A DNA stretch of 64,000 nt from NCBI GenBank assembly GCA_047602125.1, contig JASGIB010000001.1:1736001-1800000 (forward strand). Reading direction: 5' to 3'. The position numbers and the translations under genes were made by a program. This document shows, piece after piece, positions 39,979 through 48,770 of this stretch (positions within the stretch are counted from its first letter, which is position 1; every line of letters starts with the position of its first letter). A model generated the notes under the pieces. The model made no database searches and was not told the origin of the DNA. It was given only the letters and a program-made list of their open reading frames with translations. The DNA is from Pseudoluteimonas sp047602125. GTDB lineage: Bacteria > Pseudomonadota > Gammaproteobacteria > Xanthomonadales > Xanthomonadaceae.

Positions 39979-40977
39979 ATGGCACCGAAGTTCATGTTGG
40001 CATTGGCGCTGGGAAGCCTCGCGGCCTGCGCGACGGTGCCGTCGTTGACCGTCCCTGCGGGAATGCAGGCGTTGAATCCGCACATGGTGCTGCTGCCGGG
40101 GACCTACGATCCGGAGCAGGGCGACGGCCAGCCCGACGGCAACAGCATCCTGATCCGCGCGCCGGAGGGGCTGGTCGTGTTCGACACCGGGCGCCACGAG
40201 CGGGCCTTCACCGGCCGCATCATCGCCGCGGCGGATGCATGGCGGCTGCCGGTCGTGGCGATCGTCAACAGCCATTGGCACCTCGACCATGTCAGCGGCA
40301 ACGTGCCGCTGCGCGTGCGCTGGCCGCAGGCGAAGGTGTATGCGAGCACCGCGATCGAAGGCGCGATGCAGCACTTCCTCGCCGATTCGCGCAAGGCGGC
40401 CGCGGCGCGCCTGGCGACGCTGCCGGTGGACAGCGCCGAAGCCGGATACATCCGCGCCGGCATCGCGCGCATCGATGCCGGGCCGAAACTGTTCCCGACC
40501 GATCCGGTGCTGGCATCCGGGCGCTTGCGCATCGCCGGCATGCGGTTCCACGTCGGGCTGGAGAAGAACGCGGTGAGCGGCGGCGATGTGTGGCTGCTCG
40601 ATCCGTCCACGCGCACGCTGCTGTCCGGCGACCTGGTGAATTTTCCCGCGCCGTTCTTCGACACGGCCTGCCCGCATGGTTGGAGCGAAGCGCTCGGCCG
40701 GCTCGATGCGCAGCCCTTCGACACGCTGGTGCCCGGGCACGGTGCGCCGATGACGCATGCGCAGTTCGCGACGTACTGGCATGCCTTCGAGGGATTGCTG
40801 GCCTGCGCCGCGACCGATGCGGCGGTCGCGGACTGCGCCGCCGGCTGGGAACGCGACCTCGGCCCGTTGCTGCCTGCAGATCAGTACAAGCTCAGCCGGA
40901 TGCTGCTGGACTACTACTTCCCGGCCGTGCTGCGCGCCGAACCCGCGAAGCGCGACAGGTATTGCCACGCCGGGTGA
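39979..40977 (+). CDS. MBL-fold metallo-hydrolase, probable lipoprotein
   Basis: 332 aa. Signal peptide with a possible lipobox (GSLAAC). The metallo-beta-lactamase motif HxHxDH is present as SHWHLDH (H99, H101, D103, H104), with later ligands in LLSGDLVNF and LVPGHGAPM. The substrate is not deducible. Six Cys residues lie in the C-terminal third. Divergent from DUF1415. Confidence 0.9.
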   Translation: MAPKFMLALALGSLAACATVPSLTVPAGMQALNPHMVLLPGTYDPEQGDGQPDGNSILIRAPEGLVVFDTGRHERAFTGRIIAAADAWRLPVVAIVNSHWHLDHVSGNVPLRVRWPQAKVYASTAIEGAMQHFLADSRKAAAARLATLPVDSAEAGYIRAGIARIDAGPKLFPTDPVLASGRLRIAGMRFHVGLEKNAVSGGDVWLLDPSTRTLLSGDLVNFPAPFFDTACPHGWSEALGRLDAQPFDTLVPGHGAPMTHAQFATYWHAFEGLLACAATDAAVADCAAGWERDLGPLLPADQYKLSRMLLDYYFPAVLRAEPAKRDRYCHAG

Positions 40978-41008
40978 CGGGCCGCATCGATTGCCGCATG
41001 CTGGCGCG

Positions 41009-41920
41009 ATGCGAACGACCGCGACAGGCCCCGATACGCACGCACGCCAACGCCGCGCGGCGCTGGTGATGCTTGCCGCGGTCGCGTTGTTCGCGTTGAT
41101 GGACGCATGCCTGAAGACCTTGTCCGAACGCTATCCGCCGTTCCAGGTCGCGACCCTGCGCGGCGCGGCCTCGTTGCCGCTGGTGCTGGCGTGGTCGCTG
41201 GCGACGGTCGGGATCGCGCCGTTGTTGCGCGTGCGCTGGCCGTTGCATCTGCTGCGTGGCGCGATCGGCGTGATAATGATGGCGACGTTCGTGTACGCGT
41301 TGAAGCGCATGCCGCTGTCGACCGCCTACACCATCTTCTTCGTCGCCCCGTTGCTGATCACCGCGATGTCGGTGCCCTTCCTCGGCGAACGCGTCGGCCC
41401 CAGGCGCTGGACCGCGATCGGCATCGGCCTGCTCGGCGTGCTGGTCGTGTTGCGCCCGAGCGGCGCCGGCATGGCCAGCCTCGCCGGACTCGCGGTGCTG
41501 CTGGCGGCGTTCGGCTATGCGGTGTCGGCGATCACCGTGCGCGTGCTCGCGCGCAGCGATTCCAACCAGGCGATGGTGGTGTGGCTGCTCGCGCTGATGG
41601 CGCTGGGCTCCGGCGCGTTGGCATGGCCGGGCTGGCAACCCATCCACCACGACGACCTATGGTTGATCGCGGGCATCGGCGTGGTCGGCGCGCTCGGCCA
41701 ATACACGATCACCCATGCCTTCCGCCTGGGTGAGGCCTCGCTGCTCGCGCCGCTGGAATACACCGCGCTGGTCTGGGGCGTGCTGCTGGACGCATTCGTC
41801 TGGGGCGTGTTGCCGAATTCGGTCACTTGGCTCGGCGCCGGGATCATCATCGCCAGCGGCCTGTACCTGATCCGCAGGGAAAGCGCGCATCCGCCGGTGG
41901 AGCCGATCGCGCCACCCTGA
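41009..41920 (+). CDS. DMT superfamily (EamA) transporter
   Basis: 303 aa with ten hydrophobic helices in two EamA repeats (about 15-150 and 160-295). Typical blocks: ALFALMDACLKTLSERYPPFQVATLRG, seen in two parts, and YTITHAFRLGEASLLAPLEYTALVWG near the C-terminus. Probably exports a metabolite or takes up an amino-acid-like solute. It follows the MBL gene by 31 bases. Confidence 0.88.
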   Translation: MRTTATGPDTHARQRRAALVMLAAVALFALMDACLKTLSERYPPFQVATLRGAASLPLVLAWSLATVGIAPLLRVRWPLHLLRGAIGVIMMATFVYALKRMPLSTAYTIFFVAPLLITAMSVPFLGERVGPRRWTAIGIGLLGVLVVLRPSGAGMASLAGLAVLLAAFGYAVSAITVRVLARSDSNQAMVVWLLALMALGSGALAWPGWQPIHHDDLWLIAGIGVVGALGQYTITHAFRLGEASLLAPLEYTALVWGVLLDAFVWGVLPNSVTWLGAGIIIASGLYLIRRESAHPPVEPIAPP

Positions 41921-42003
41921 TGGCGGCATTCCCCATGTCCGCTTTGCGCCTGTCGCCGCGTAAGCAGGGAGGCGCGCTTCCGCGCAATCGATGGAGACAC
42001 GGA

Positions 42004-42852
42004 ATGAAGAAGCCCTCGACGCGTTCGGTCGCCGCACTCGCGTCTGTCGCGCTGCTGGCCACGCTGATCGCCCATGCCGCGCGGATGGACGCCAGGGGCA
42101 TGGCCGCGGAGGACGCATCCGCCGACTTGCTGCCGAATGCGAAAGCCGCGCGCCTCGCCGCGCCCGTCGCGGCCCGGGTGCGCGCGGGCAATCCCGCGGC
42201 GGCGCCGAGCCAGGGCGACGTCGGCGACGTGGATTCCTTCGGACGTTCGCTCGTCTGGCTGGGCGTGACCCAGGGCAACCTCGACTTGTCGTCGAGTTGC
42301 CCGCCGGACGATGGGGACCCGACCACGAATTGCGTGGTCCTCAACGCGGCGCCGGCCGCGACGGCGTTCACGCTGAACGACATCGGCCACGTCACGTTGC
42401 CGGGCAAGTCCGCGAATTCGTTGTTGTGCTACTGGTTCTCCCCGATCCTGAGCGTGGACTACCTCAATCCGGGCGCCGCCAGCGACACCGGCATGCTCGC
42501 GTACTCGCCCACGCTCACCGTCGAAAGCGAGGTGCTGAACGACCCGGCGCTGATCGACCCGACCACCGGCCTGCCGTTCGACGGCAAGCTGGTCACCGGC
42601 ATGACCTCGTCCGAGCATTTCGAAGTGCCGCTTGCACCGGGCCAGCAGCAGTTCGAACGATCGCGCGATTCGACCGTGTGCATCGCCGGCCTGCTCAGCA
42701 AGCAGGCGCTGGTCGGTACCTACGGCTTGACCGACGACCTGGCGAAGAAGGTATTCAAGAAGCCGATCACCATCCGCCTCAACGTCAACGGCAGCGTGCG
42801 CCTGGTCGACGAGGCGAGCCTGATGTTCGGGTTGCGCATCGTCGGCGACTGA
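42004..42852 (+). CDS. Secreted protein of unknown function
   Basis: 282 aa from an ATG preceded by GGAGACACGG. N-terminal signal peptide (RSVAALASVALLATLIAHA). The mature part is beta-rich in character with four Cys (CPPDD...C, LLCYWF, VCIAG) and a long DPALIDPTTGLPFDGKL segment. I do not recognise a family; nothing nearby indicates its role. Confidence 0.65.
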   Translation: MKKPSTRSVAALASVALLATLIAHAARMDARGMAAEDASADLLPNAKAARLAAPVAARVRAGNPAAAPSQGDVGDVDSFGRSLVWLGVTQGNLDLSSSCPPDDGDPTTNCVVLNAAPAATAFTLNDIGHVTLPGKSANSLLCYWFSPILSVDYLNPGAASDTGMLAYSPTLTVESEVLNDPALIDPTTGLPFDGKLVTGMTSSEHFEVPLAPGQQQFERSRDSTVCIAGLLSKQALVGTYGLTDDLAKKVFKKPITIRLNVNGSVRLVDEASLMFGLRIVGD

Positions 42853-42922
42853 ACGCCGCCCTTGTCGGCGAATGCGAGGGCGGGCCGCGCGCCCGCCTTC
42901 GCTTTGCTAACGTCGCGGCACG

Positions 42923-43455
42923 ATGCCGCTCATGTTGGTCCTGCTGCTGTTGCTCGCCTTGGTTGCGTTGTGGGCCTTGCTGCTGCCGTTCTCGTTGTGG
43001 ATGCGCTACCGCAACGGCAAGGCGCGCCGACGCGCGATCGGCTGGATTGTCGGCGCGAATGCGTGGGCGTTCGCAGTCTCTGCCGGCGCGTTCCTGCTTG
43101 GCGCGTGGATCGGCGGGCACTGGATCGCGGACGCGCTGCGCGATGCCTGCCTCGGGTTGCTGGCGGGAACCGCATTCGGCCTGGCCGCGCTCTAGTCCAG
43201 CCGGTTCGAAGCGCGCCCGGACGGTTTCTTCTACACCCCGAACCGCTGGCTGGTGCTGCTGCTCACCGCGCTCGTCGCTGGCCGAATCGCGCTGGGGGGG
43301 GGGGACGCTGGCATGCGTCGATCGCTTCGGATCTCGAGTTACTGGCATGGCGGGCCGGCTTGTTCGCGCTCGCCGGCCTGCTGCTGGGCCATGCCCTGGC
43401 CTACGCCTGGGGGCTGAGGGCGCTCTTCCGGCGCTGGCGGCGGGGCATCGGCTGA
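42923..43455 (+). pseudogene. CcdC/DUF1453-like membrane protein, broken by a nonsense codon and a frameshift in a G-tract
   Basis: The first 90 codons (42923-43192) encode two to three hydrophobic helices and end at a TAG. Read-through in the same frame gives SRFEARPDGFFYTPNRWLV and two further helix residues up to an 11-G run (43294-43304). Past the run the sensible protein continues in a different frame with RWHASIASDLELLAWRAGLF and GHALAYAWGLRALFRRWRR to a stop at 43455. Removing two G (or adding one) would restore the frame. The joined product would be a four-helix CcdC/DUF1453-like protein of about 177 aa. Confidence 0.75.
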
Positions 43456-43551
43456 TTTCATCCGGGGGAATCGAGGATTCGTGCATCGCGATTGGCGCCA
43501 GCCATGCGTCTGTGGCCACAATAGGGTTCGAATCCTGCGTTGGAGCCCGGC

Positions 43552-44964
43552 ATGGCCGCACCCAAGGAAGCCCGCGTTCCCGACATCGGCGGCTACGACG
43601 ACGTGCCGGTGATCGAGGTCCTGGTCAAGCCGGGCGACACCGTCGCCAAGGACCAGGGCCTGGTCACGCTGGAATCCGACAAGGCGACGATGGAAGTGCC
43701 GGCCCCGTTCGCGGGCACGGTCAAGGAAGTGAAGGTCAAGCTCGGCGATGCCCTCTCCGAAGGCAGCCTGGTCGCGCTCATCGAACCGGCCGACGAAGCC
43801 GCCACCGCGCCGGCGCGGGCCGAACCCGAAGCGCCGCGCAAGGAACAGCCCGCATCCGAAACCGGCGCCAAGGTGCAGCCGGTCGAAGTCCCGGCGCAGC
43901 CCGACCGCCTGACCGCGGAGTCCATCGCCGATGTCGAAAGCGGCGCACCGGTCCCGGCGATGGCGCCGGTGGCCGAACCCGGCGATCCCGCCAGTCGCCC
44001 GCCGCTGCGTTTCGAAGCCGACGCGGTGTTGCCCGGCAAGGTGCCTTACGCGAGTCCCGCGGTGCGCCTGTTCGCGCGCGAACTCGGCGTCGACCTGTCG
44101 CAGGTCGCCGGTACGCAGCGCGGCGGCCGCATCAGCAAGGAAGACGTGCAGAAGTTCGTCAAGTCCGCGCTGTCCGGCGGCAGTGCCGCACCGGCCTCGA
44201 GCGGCGGCGGTGGCGGATTGAACCTGATTCCATGGCCGAAGGTGGATTTCGCCAAGTTCGGCGAGATCGAAAGCAAGCCGCTGTCGCGCATCCAGAAGAT
44301 TTCCGGCGCGAACCTCGCGCGCAACTGGGCGATGATCCCGCACGTCACCCAGCACGACGACGCGGACATCACCGACCTCGAAGCGCTGCGGGTTGCGTTG
44401 AACGACGAAAACGCGAAGGCGATCGCCGCGGGCAAGGCCGGCAAGCTGACGATGCTCGCGTTCCTGATCAAGGCCAGCGTCGCCGCGCTGAAGAAGTATC
44501 CGAACTTCAACGCTTCGCTCGATGGCGACAACCTCGTCCTCAAGAAGTACTACCACATCGGTTTCGCCGCCGACACGCCGAACGGGCTGGTCGTGCCGGT
44601 GCTGCGCGACGCGGACAAAAAGGGCGTGATGCAGATCGCGCAGGAAATGGGCGAACTCGCCGCGCTCGCGCGCGACGGCAAGCTCAAGCCGGAGCAGATG
44701 CAGGGCGGCTGCTTCACCATCAGTTCGCTCGGCGGCATCGGCGGCACCGCGTTCACCCCGATCATCAACGCGCCGGAAGTCGCGATCCTCGGCGTGTCGA
44801 AGTCGGACACGAAGCCGGTGTGGAACGGCGAGAAGTTCAAGCCGCGGCTGGTCCTGCCGCTGTCGCTCAGCTACGACCACCGCGTGATCGACGGCGCCGC
44901 GGCCGCGCGCTTCACCGCCTACCTCGCGCAACTGCTCGGCGACATGCGCCGGGCGATGCTTTGA
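43552..44964 (+). CDS. aceF: Pyruvate dehydrogenase E2, dihydrolipoyllysine acetyltransferase
   Basis: 470 aa from the ATG at 43552; a TTG 12 bases earlier is less likely. One lipoyl domain (about 1-80) with the lipoylated K44 in ESDKATMEV; a Pro/Ala/Glu-rich linker; the peripheral-subunit-binding domain (about 165-205, ASPAVRLFARELGVDL, RISKEDV); a Gly-Ser linker; and the catalytic domain with SYDHRVIDGAAAARF (His and Asp). Forms the 24-mer core of the PDH complex. Only one lipoyl domain on E2 here, with another on the adjacent Lpd. 10 bases before lpd. Confidence 0.97.
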   Translation: MAAPKEARVPDIGGYDDVPVIEVLVKPGDTVAKDQGLVTLESDKATMEVPAPFAGTVKEVKVKLGDALSEGSLVALIEPADEAATAPARAEPEAPRKEQPASETGAKVQPVEVPAQPDRLTAESIADVESGAPVPAMAPVAEPGDPASRPPLRFEADAVLPGKVPYASPAVRLFARELGVDLSQVAGTQRGGRISKEDVQKFVKSALSGGSAAPASSGGGGGLNLIPWPKVDFAKFGEIESKPLSRIQKISGANLARNWAMIPHVTQHDDADITDLEALRVALNDENAKAIAAGKAGKLTMLAFLIKASVAALKKYPNFNASLDGDNLVLKKYYHIGFAADTPNGLVVPVLRDADKKGVMQIAQEMGELAALARDGKLKPEQMQGGCFTISSLGGIGGTAFTPIINAPEVAILGVSKSDTKPVWNGEKFKPRLVLPLSLSYDHRVIDGAAAARFTAYLAQLLGDMRRAML

Positions 44965-44974
44965 GGGCGCGACG

Positions 44975-46786
44975 ATGGCGACGATCGAACTGAAGGTTCC
45001 CGACATCGGCGGCTACGACGACGTGCCGGTGATCGAATTGCTGGTCAAGGTCGGCGACAGCGTCGCCAAGGACCAGGGCTTGGTCACGCTGGAATCGGAC
45101 AAGGCGACGATGGAAGTGCCGGCATCGCAGGCCGGTGTGATTAAGGAATTGAAGGTCAAGCTCGGCGACAAGGTCAGCGAAGGCAGCGTGATCGCATTGG
45201 TCGAAGCCGAAGGCACTGCTTCCGCAGGAGCGGGTTCGGCCGCGACCGCGACAGCTTCAGAACCAGTCGCGGTCAAGCCCGCTCCTACAAAAGTGGAAGC
45301 AGCTACGCCCGTTGCGAAACAGGTGTCTGCAACGCCCGCGCCGCAGGCAGCCGCATCGTCCGGCCGCAAGGCCGACATCGAATGCGCGATGGTGGTGCTC
45401 GGCGCTGGCCCCGGCGGCTACACCGCCGCGTTCCGCAGCGCCGACCTCGGCCTCGATACCGTGCTGGTCGAACGCTACGCATCGCTCGGCGGCGTCTGCC
45501 TCAACGTCGGCTGCATTCCGTCGAAGGCGCTATTGCATGCCGCCGACGTGATCGAGCAGGCCGCGCACGCATCGGAGTACGGCGTCGATTTCGGCAAGCC
45601 GAAGATCGCCATCGACAAGTTGCGCGAATACAAGGACAAGGTCGTCGGCCAGCTCACCAAGGGCCTGGCCGGCATGGCGAAACAGCGCAAGGTGCGGGTG
45701 GTGCAGGGCACCGCGAAATTCGTCTCCGCGAACGAACTCGAGATCGCCGGCGCCGACGGCAAGGCGCAGTTGCTGCGTTTCGCGAACTGCATCATCGCCG
45801 CCGGTTCGCAGCCGGTGAAATTGCCGTTCTTCCCGTGGGACGACAAGCGCGTCATGGATTCGACGGACGCGCTCGACCTCGCCGACGTGCCGAAGAAGTT
45901 GCTCGTCGTCGGCGGCGGCATCATCGGCCTGGAAATGGCGACGGTGTACCGCGCGCTGGGCAGCGAGGTGACCGTGGTCGAGTTCATGCCGCAACTGATG
46001 CCCGGCGCGGATCCGGACCTGGTGAAGCCGCTGGCCGATCGCCTGAAGAAGCAGGGCGTGGCCGTGCACCTGAAGACCAAGGTGGTCGAAGCCAAGGCGC
46101 AGAAGGCCGGCATCGCCTGCACGTTCGAGGGCGACGGCATTCCCGAAACCAGCGTGTTCGACCGCGTGCTGGTCGCGGTGGGCCGCAGCCCGAACGGCGG
46201 CAAGCTCGATGCCGACAAGGCCGGCGTGCGCGTCGGCGAACGCGGCTTCATCGATGTCGATGCGCAGATGCGCACCAACGTGCCGCACATCTTCGCCATC
46301 GGCGACCTCGTCGGCCAGCCGATGCTGGCGCACAAGGCGACGCACGAAGGCAAGCTCGCCGCGGAAGTCGCCGCCGGCGAGAAGAAGGAGTGGGTCGCGC
46401 GGGTGATCCCGTCGGTGGCCTACACCGATCCGGAAATCGCTTGGGTCGGCGTCACCGAAACCGAGGCGAAGGCCAAGGGCCTGGAGGTCGGCGTCGGCAA
46501 GTTCCCGTGGGCCGCTTCGGGCCGCGCCATCGGCCTCGCCCGCACCGAGGGCTTCACCAAGCTGGTGTTCGACGAAGGATCGCATCGCATCCTCGGCGGC
46601 GGCATCGTCGGCGTGCACGCGGGCGAACTGATCGCCGAGGTCGCGCTGGCGATCGAGATGGGCTGCGAGGTCGAGGACATCGGCCACACCATCCATCCGC
46701 ATCCCACGCTCAGCGAATCGGTGGGCATGGCGGCCGAGGTGTACGACGGCACCATCACCGATCTGTACCTGCCGAAGAAGAAATAA
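44975..46786 (+). CDS. lpdA: Dihydrolipoyl dehydrogenase (E3) with N-terminal lipoyl domain
   Basis: 603 aa. An N-terminal lipoyl domain (K43 in ESDKATMEV) precedes an Ala-rich linker (about 80-130), then the FAD/NAD disulfide oxidoreductase. GAGPGGYTAAF binds FAD, redox pair C175/C180 is in CLNVGCIP, VGGGIIGLEMATVY binds NAD, and HTIHPHPTLSES supplies the His-Glu dyad. It reoxidises the dihydrolipoyl groups of PDH. The lipoyl-tagged E3 is seen in Neisseria and some gammaproteobacteria. The linker coding sequence consists partly of an inverted REP pair (45224-45290). Confidence 0.97.
   Translation: MATIELKVPDIGGYDDVPVIELLVKVGDSVAKDQGLVTLESDKATMEVPASQAGVIKELKVKLGDKVSEGSVIALVEAEGTASAGAGSAATATASEPVAVKPAPTKVEAATPVAKQVSATPAPQAAASSGRKADIECAMVVLGAGPGGYTAAFRSADLGLDTVLVERYASLGGVCLNVGCIPSKALLHAADVIEQAAHASEYGVDFGKPKIAIDKLREYKDKVVGQLTKGLAGMAKQRKVRVVQGTAKFVSANELEIAGADGKAQLLRFANCIIAAGSQPVKLPFFPWDDKRVMDSTDALDLADVPKKLLVVGGGIIGLEMATVYRALGSEVTVVEFMPQLMPGADPDLVKPLADRLKKQGVAVHLKTKVVEAKAQKAGIACTFEGDGIPETSVFDRVLVAVGRSPNGGKLDADKAGVRVGERGFIDVDAQMRTNVPHIFAIGDLVGQPMLAHKATHEGKLAAEVAAGEKKEWVARVIPSVAYTDPEIAWVGVTETEAKAKGLEVGVGKFPWAASGRAIGLARTEGFTKLVFDEGSHRILGGGIVGVHAGELIAEVALAIEMGCEVEDIGHTIHPHPTLSESVGMAAEVYDGTITDLYLPKKK
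45224..45290. repeat. Inverted REP pair inside the lpd coding sequence
   Basis: Two REP units within the lipoyl linker of lpd. The first, 45224-45246, reads GCAGGAGCGG...CCGCGAC. The second, 45266-45289, reads GTCGCGG...GCTCCTAC, its inverse. Both match the intergenic GTAGGAGCGG...CCGCGAC unit at 57632-57654. Together they translate as a Pro/Ala-rich linker in frame, so the coding sequence tolerates them. Confidence 0.75.
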
Positions 46787-46794
46787 CCGCTTTT

Positions 46795-46873
46795 CCCTCT
46801 CCCCGGGTGCCCGAAGGGCGGGAGAGGGGCGTCCCGAAAAAAGGAAGCCCCGGCGGAGACGGGCCGGGGCTTC
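46795..46873. repeat. Two hairpins after lpd
   Basis: The first (46795-46828) is a CCCTCTCCC/GGGAGAGGG palindrome of the gene-end type. The second (46844-46873) has an 11-bp GAAGCCCCGGC stem. On the + strand it lacks a T-run; on the minus strand an A-run upstream would give one, but no minus-strand gene ends here. It may stop lpd transcription weakly. Confidence 0.5.
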
Positions 46874-46982
46874 GGGACCTGCTCGCGATCGACGAGGAAG
46901 GAGTGCAGGCCTGCGGGGTGTGACCCGCTCCCGGGGCAAAGGTTCCGGGATGCCGGCCCGGCCGACGGGCAACGCTTGGGCG

Positions 46983-47012
46983 TTGCCGGGGATTTTGCCC
47001 CCCTGCTATAAT
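46983..47012 (+). promoter_or_regulatory. Promoter of the ATP synthase operon
   Basis: A perfect -10 TATAAT (47007-47012) preceded by TGC (extended -10) and a -35-like TTGCCG (46983-46988) 18 bases upstream. It lies about 70 bases before the atpI GTG. The match is the best in the window, fitting a strongly expressed operon. Confidence 0.8.
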
Positions 47013-47079
47013 TTTTCGGCTTCGCAGGGCCGTTTTGCGGTACGACCGGCCCGCCTCCGCAAGCTGAACAGGGCCGCGC

Positions 47080-47469
47080 GTGCACGATCCCATCGCCGCG
47101 AACCGCCGGTCGGCAATGCGGGCGGTGGCCGTGCAGGCCGTCGTCGCGCTGCTGGTCGCGCTGGCCTTCCTTGTCGGGGACGGGGCGCGTGCGGCGGCTG
47201 CGGCTGCCACCGGGGGGCTGGCGCTGGCGCTGGGCAATGGATTCGCGACGCTGCTCTCGCTGCGTGGCGCGATACCGGCCCGGTTCGCCTTCGCCGCCCT
47301 GCTGGCGGGGACGACGGCGAAGTGGTTGGTGGTGTTCGTGGCGCTGGGCATCGCGCTGCGGGTATGGCAACTGCCGCCGCTGCCGATGCTGGCGGGGTTG
47401 GTAACGGGTTTGGTGGCCTGGTTGGCGTGTCTGCGCCGGCTGGGGACGCAACGGGCGACGAAGGGTTGA
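47080..47469 (+). CDS. atpI: ATP synthase protein I
   Basis: 129 aa from a GTG at 47080. Four hydrophobic helices (about 14-33, 38-58, 67-88, 95-118) with a short charged C-terminus, the layout of AtpI. In known cases it helps assemble the c-ring or supply Mg2+. The position directly before atpB supports the call. Sequence conservation in this family is weak. Confidence 0.82.
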   Translation: MHDPIAANRRSAMRAVAVQAVVALLVALAFLVGDGARAAAAAATGGLALALGNGFATLLSLRGAIPARFAFAALLAGTTAKWLVVFVALGIALRVWQLPPLPMLAGLVTGLVAWLACLRRLGTQRATKG

Positions 47470-47471
47470 GC

Positions 47472-48353
47472 GTGAGCGAAAACACGGGCATGACCGAAGC
47501 CGCCACCGGCGGTTCGACCGAATACATCAACCACCACCTGCACTTCTGGCAGGTGAAGGTGGGCGACAGCACGTTCATGACGCTCAACGTCGACACGTTG
47601 ATCTTCACCTTCGTGCTGTCGGTATTGTTCTTCGTCTCGTTCCGGATGGCCGCGCGCAAGGTCACTTCCGGCGTGCCCGGCAAGTTCCAGGCCTTCGTCG
47701 AGATGATCGTCGGCTTCGTCGACGGCCTCGTGCGCGAGACCTTCCATGGCCGCAGCAAGCTGATCGCGCCGCTGTCGATCACGATCTTCTGCCTCGTGTT
47801 CCTGATGAACTTCATGGACATGGTACCGGTGGACTTCCTGCCGTGGGCGTGGAAGACCGGACATGCCGTCGCCGGCGCCGATCCCGAGCACGCCTACCTG
47901 CGCGTGGTGCCGACCGCCGACCTCAATACCACGCTCGGCCTCGCGCTGGCGGTGTTCCTGCTGATCCAAGTGTTCGGCATCTCGCACAAGGGCGTGGGCG
48001 GCTTCACCAAGGAAATCTTCACCGCGCCGTTCCACGCGCACAGCACCGGCATGAAGATCCTGCTCGCGCCGGCCAACCTGCTGCTGCGCGTGATCGAGGA
48101 AGGCGTGCGCCCGCTCAGCCTGTCGCTGCGACTGTTCGGCAACATGTACGCGGGCGAGCTGATCTTCATCCTGATCGCGCTGATGACCCTGAACTCTTCG
48201 CTCGCGCACGTGGGCACGTGGGCGATGGGCACGATGCAGCTGGTCGCCGGCTTCGGCTGGACCGCGTTCCACATCCTGATCATCCTGCTGCAGGCCTTCA
48301 TCTTCATGATGCTGACCATCGTCTACCTCAGCATGTCGGCCGAAAGCCACTGA
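47472..48353 (+). CDS. atpB: F0F1 ATP synthase subunit a
   Basis: 293 aa from a GTG at 47472, chosen because GAAGGG precedes it; an ATG at 47490 lacks a ribosome site. It forms the proton half-channels. Helices cover most of 40-290; the essential Arg is in EEGVRPLSLSLRLFGNMYAGE, and the last helices end LIILLQAFIFMMLTIVYLSM. Starts 2 bases after the atpI stop. Confidence 0.96.
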   Translation: MSENTGMTEAATGGSTEYINHHLHFWQVKVGDSTFMTLNVDTLIFTFVLSVLFFVSFRMAARKVTSGVPGKFQAFVEMIVGFVDGLVRETFHGRSKLIAPLSITIFCLVFLMNFMDMVPVDFLPWAWKTGHAVAGADPEHAYLRVVPTADLNTTLGLALAVFLLIQVFGISHKGVGGFTKEIFTAPFHAHSTGMKILLAPANLLLRVIEEGVRPLSLSLRLFGNMYAGELIFILIALMTLNSSLAHVGTWAMGTMQLVAGFGWTAFHILIILLQAFIFMMLTIVYLSMSAESH

Positions 48354-48420
48354 CCCCGTTTTTCGTTTCGCTTTTCCCTTCCACCACGCTTAATCGCAAC
48401 GATCCAACCGGAGCAACACC

Positions 48421-48693
48421 ATGGACCACGCAACCCTCGTCGCCGAAGTTCTCAAGTTCACCGTCATCGCGGCCGGCCTCCTGATCGGCCTCGGCGCCCT
48501 CGGCACCGCGATCGGCTTCGCCATCCTCGGCGGCAAGTTCCTCGAGGGTTCGGCCCGCCAGCCGGAGCTGACCCCGATGCTGCAGACCAAGATGTTCATC
48601 GTCGCCGGCCTGCTCGACGCCGTGCCGATGATCGGCGTCGCCATCGCGCTGCTGCTGCTGTTCGCCAACCCGCTGCTGGGTTCGATCGCCTGA
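48421..48693 (+). CDS. atpE: F0F1 ATP synthase subunit c
   Basis: 90 aa, two helices joined by the polar loop ARQPEL. The ion-binding carboxylate is D66 in LLDAVPMIG; the Gln and Thr ligands of sodium-type c-subunits are absent, so protons are the likely ion. GGAGCAACACC precedes the ATG. Confidence 0.97.
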   Translation: MDHATLVAEVLKFTVIAAGLLIGLGALGTAIGFAILGGKFLEGSARQPELTPMLQTKMFIVAGLLDAVPMIGVAIALLLLFANPLLGSIA

Positions 48694-48732
48694 TCCCCAG
48701 GATCGGCTGAACACGCACGCGATTCAGGCATC

Positions 48733-48755
48733 GCCGGCGGCGTCGCGTCGCCGGC
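48733..48755 (+). other. Hairpin before atpF
   Basis: GCCGGCG and CGCCGGC arms around a 9-base loop, 16 bases before the atpF ATG and just before its AGGAG site. A nearly identical stem sits 17 bases before atpA (49800-49817). The stem may tune translation or mRNA stability. Confidence 0.5.
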
Positions 48756-48770
48756 ACCAGGAGCAAGTTC

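Noticed and set aside
43294..43304. 11-G tract as a phase-variation switch
   Set aside because: An independent in-frame stop at 43193 also breaks the gene, so slippage alone could not restore it; kept only as a possibility.
46844..46873. GAAGCCCCGGC hairpin as a classical terminator of lpd
   Set aside because: No T-run on the + strand; the only T-run would be on the minus strand, where no gene ends.
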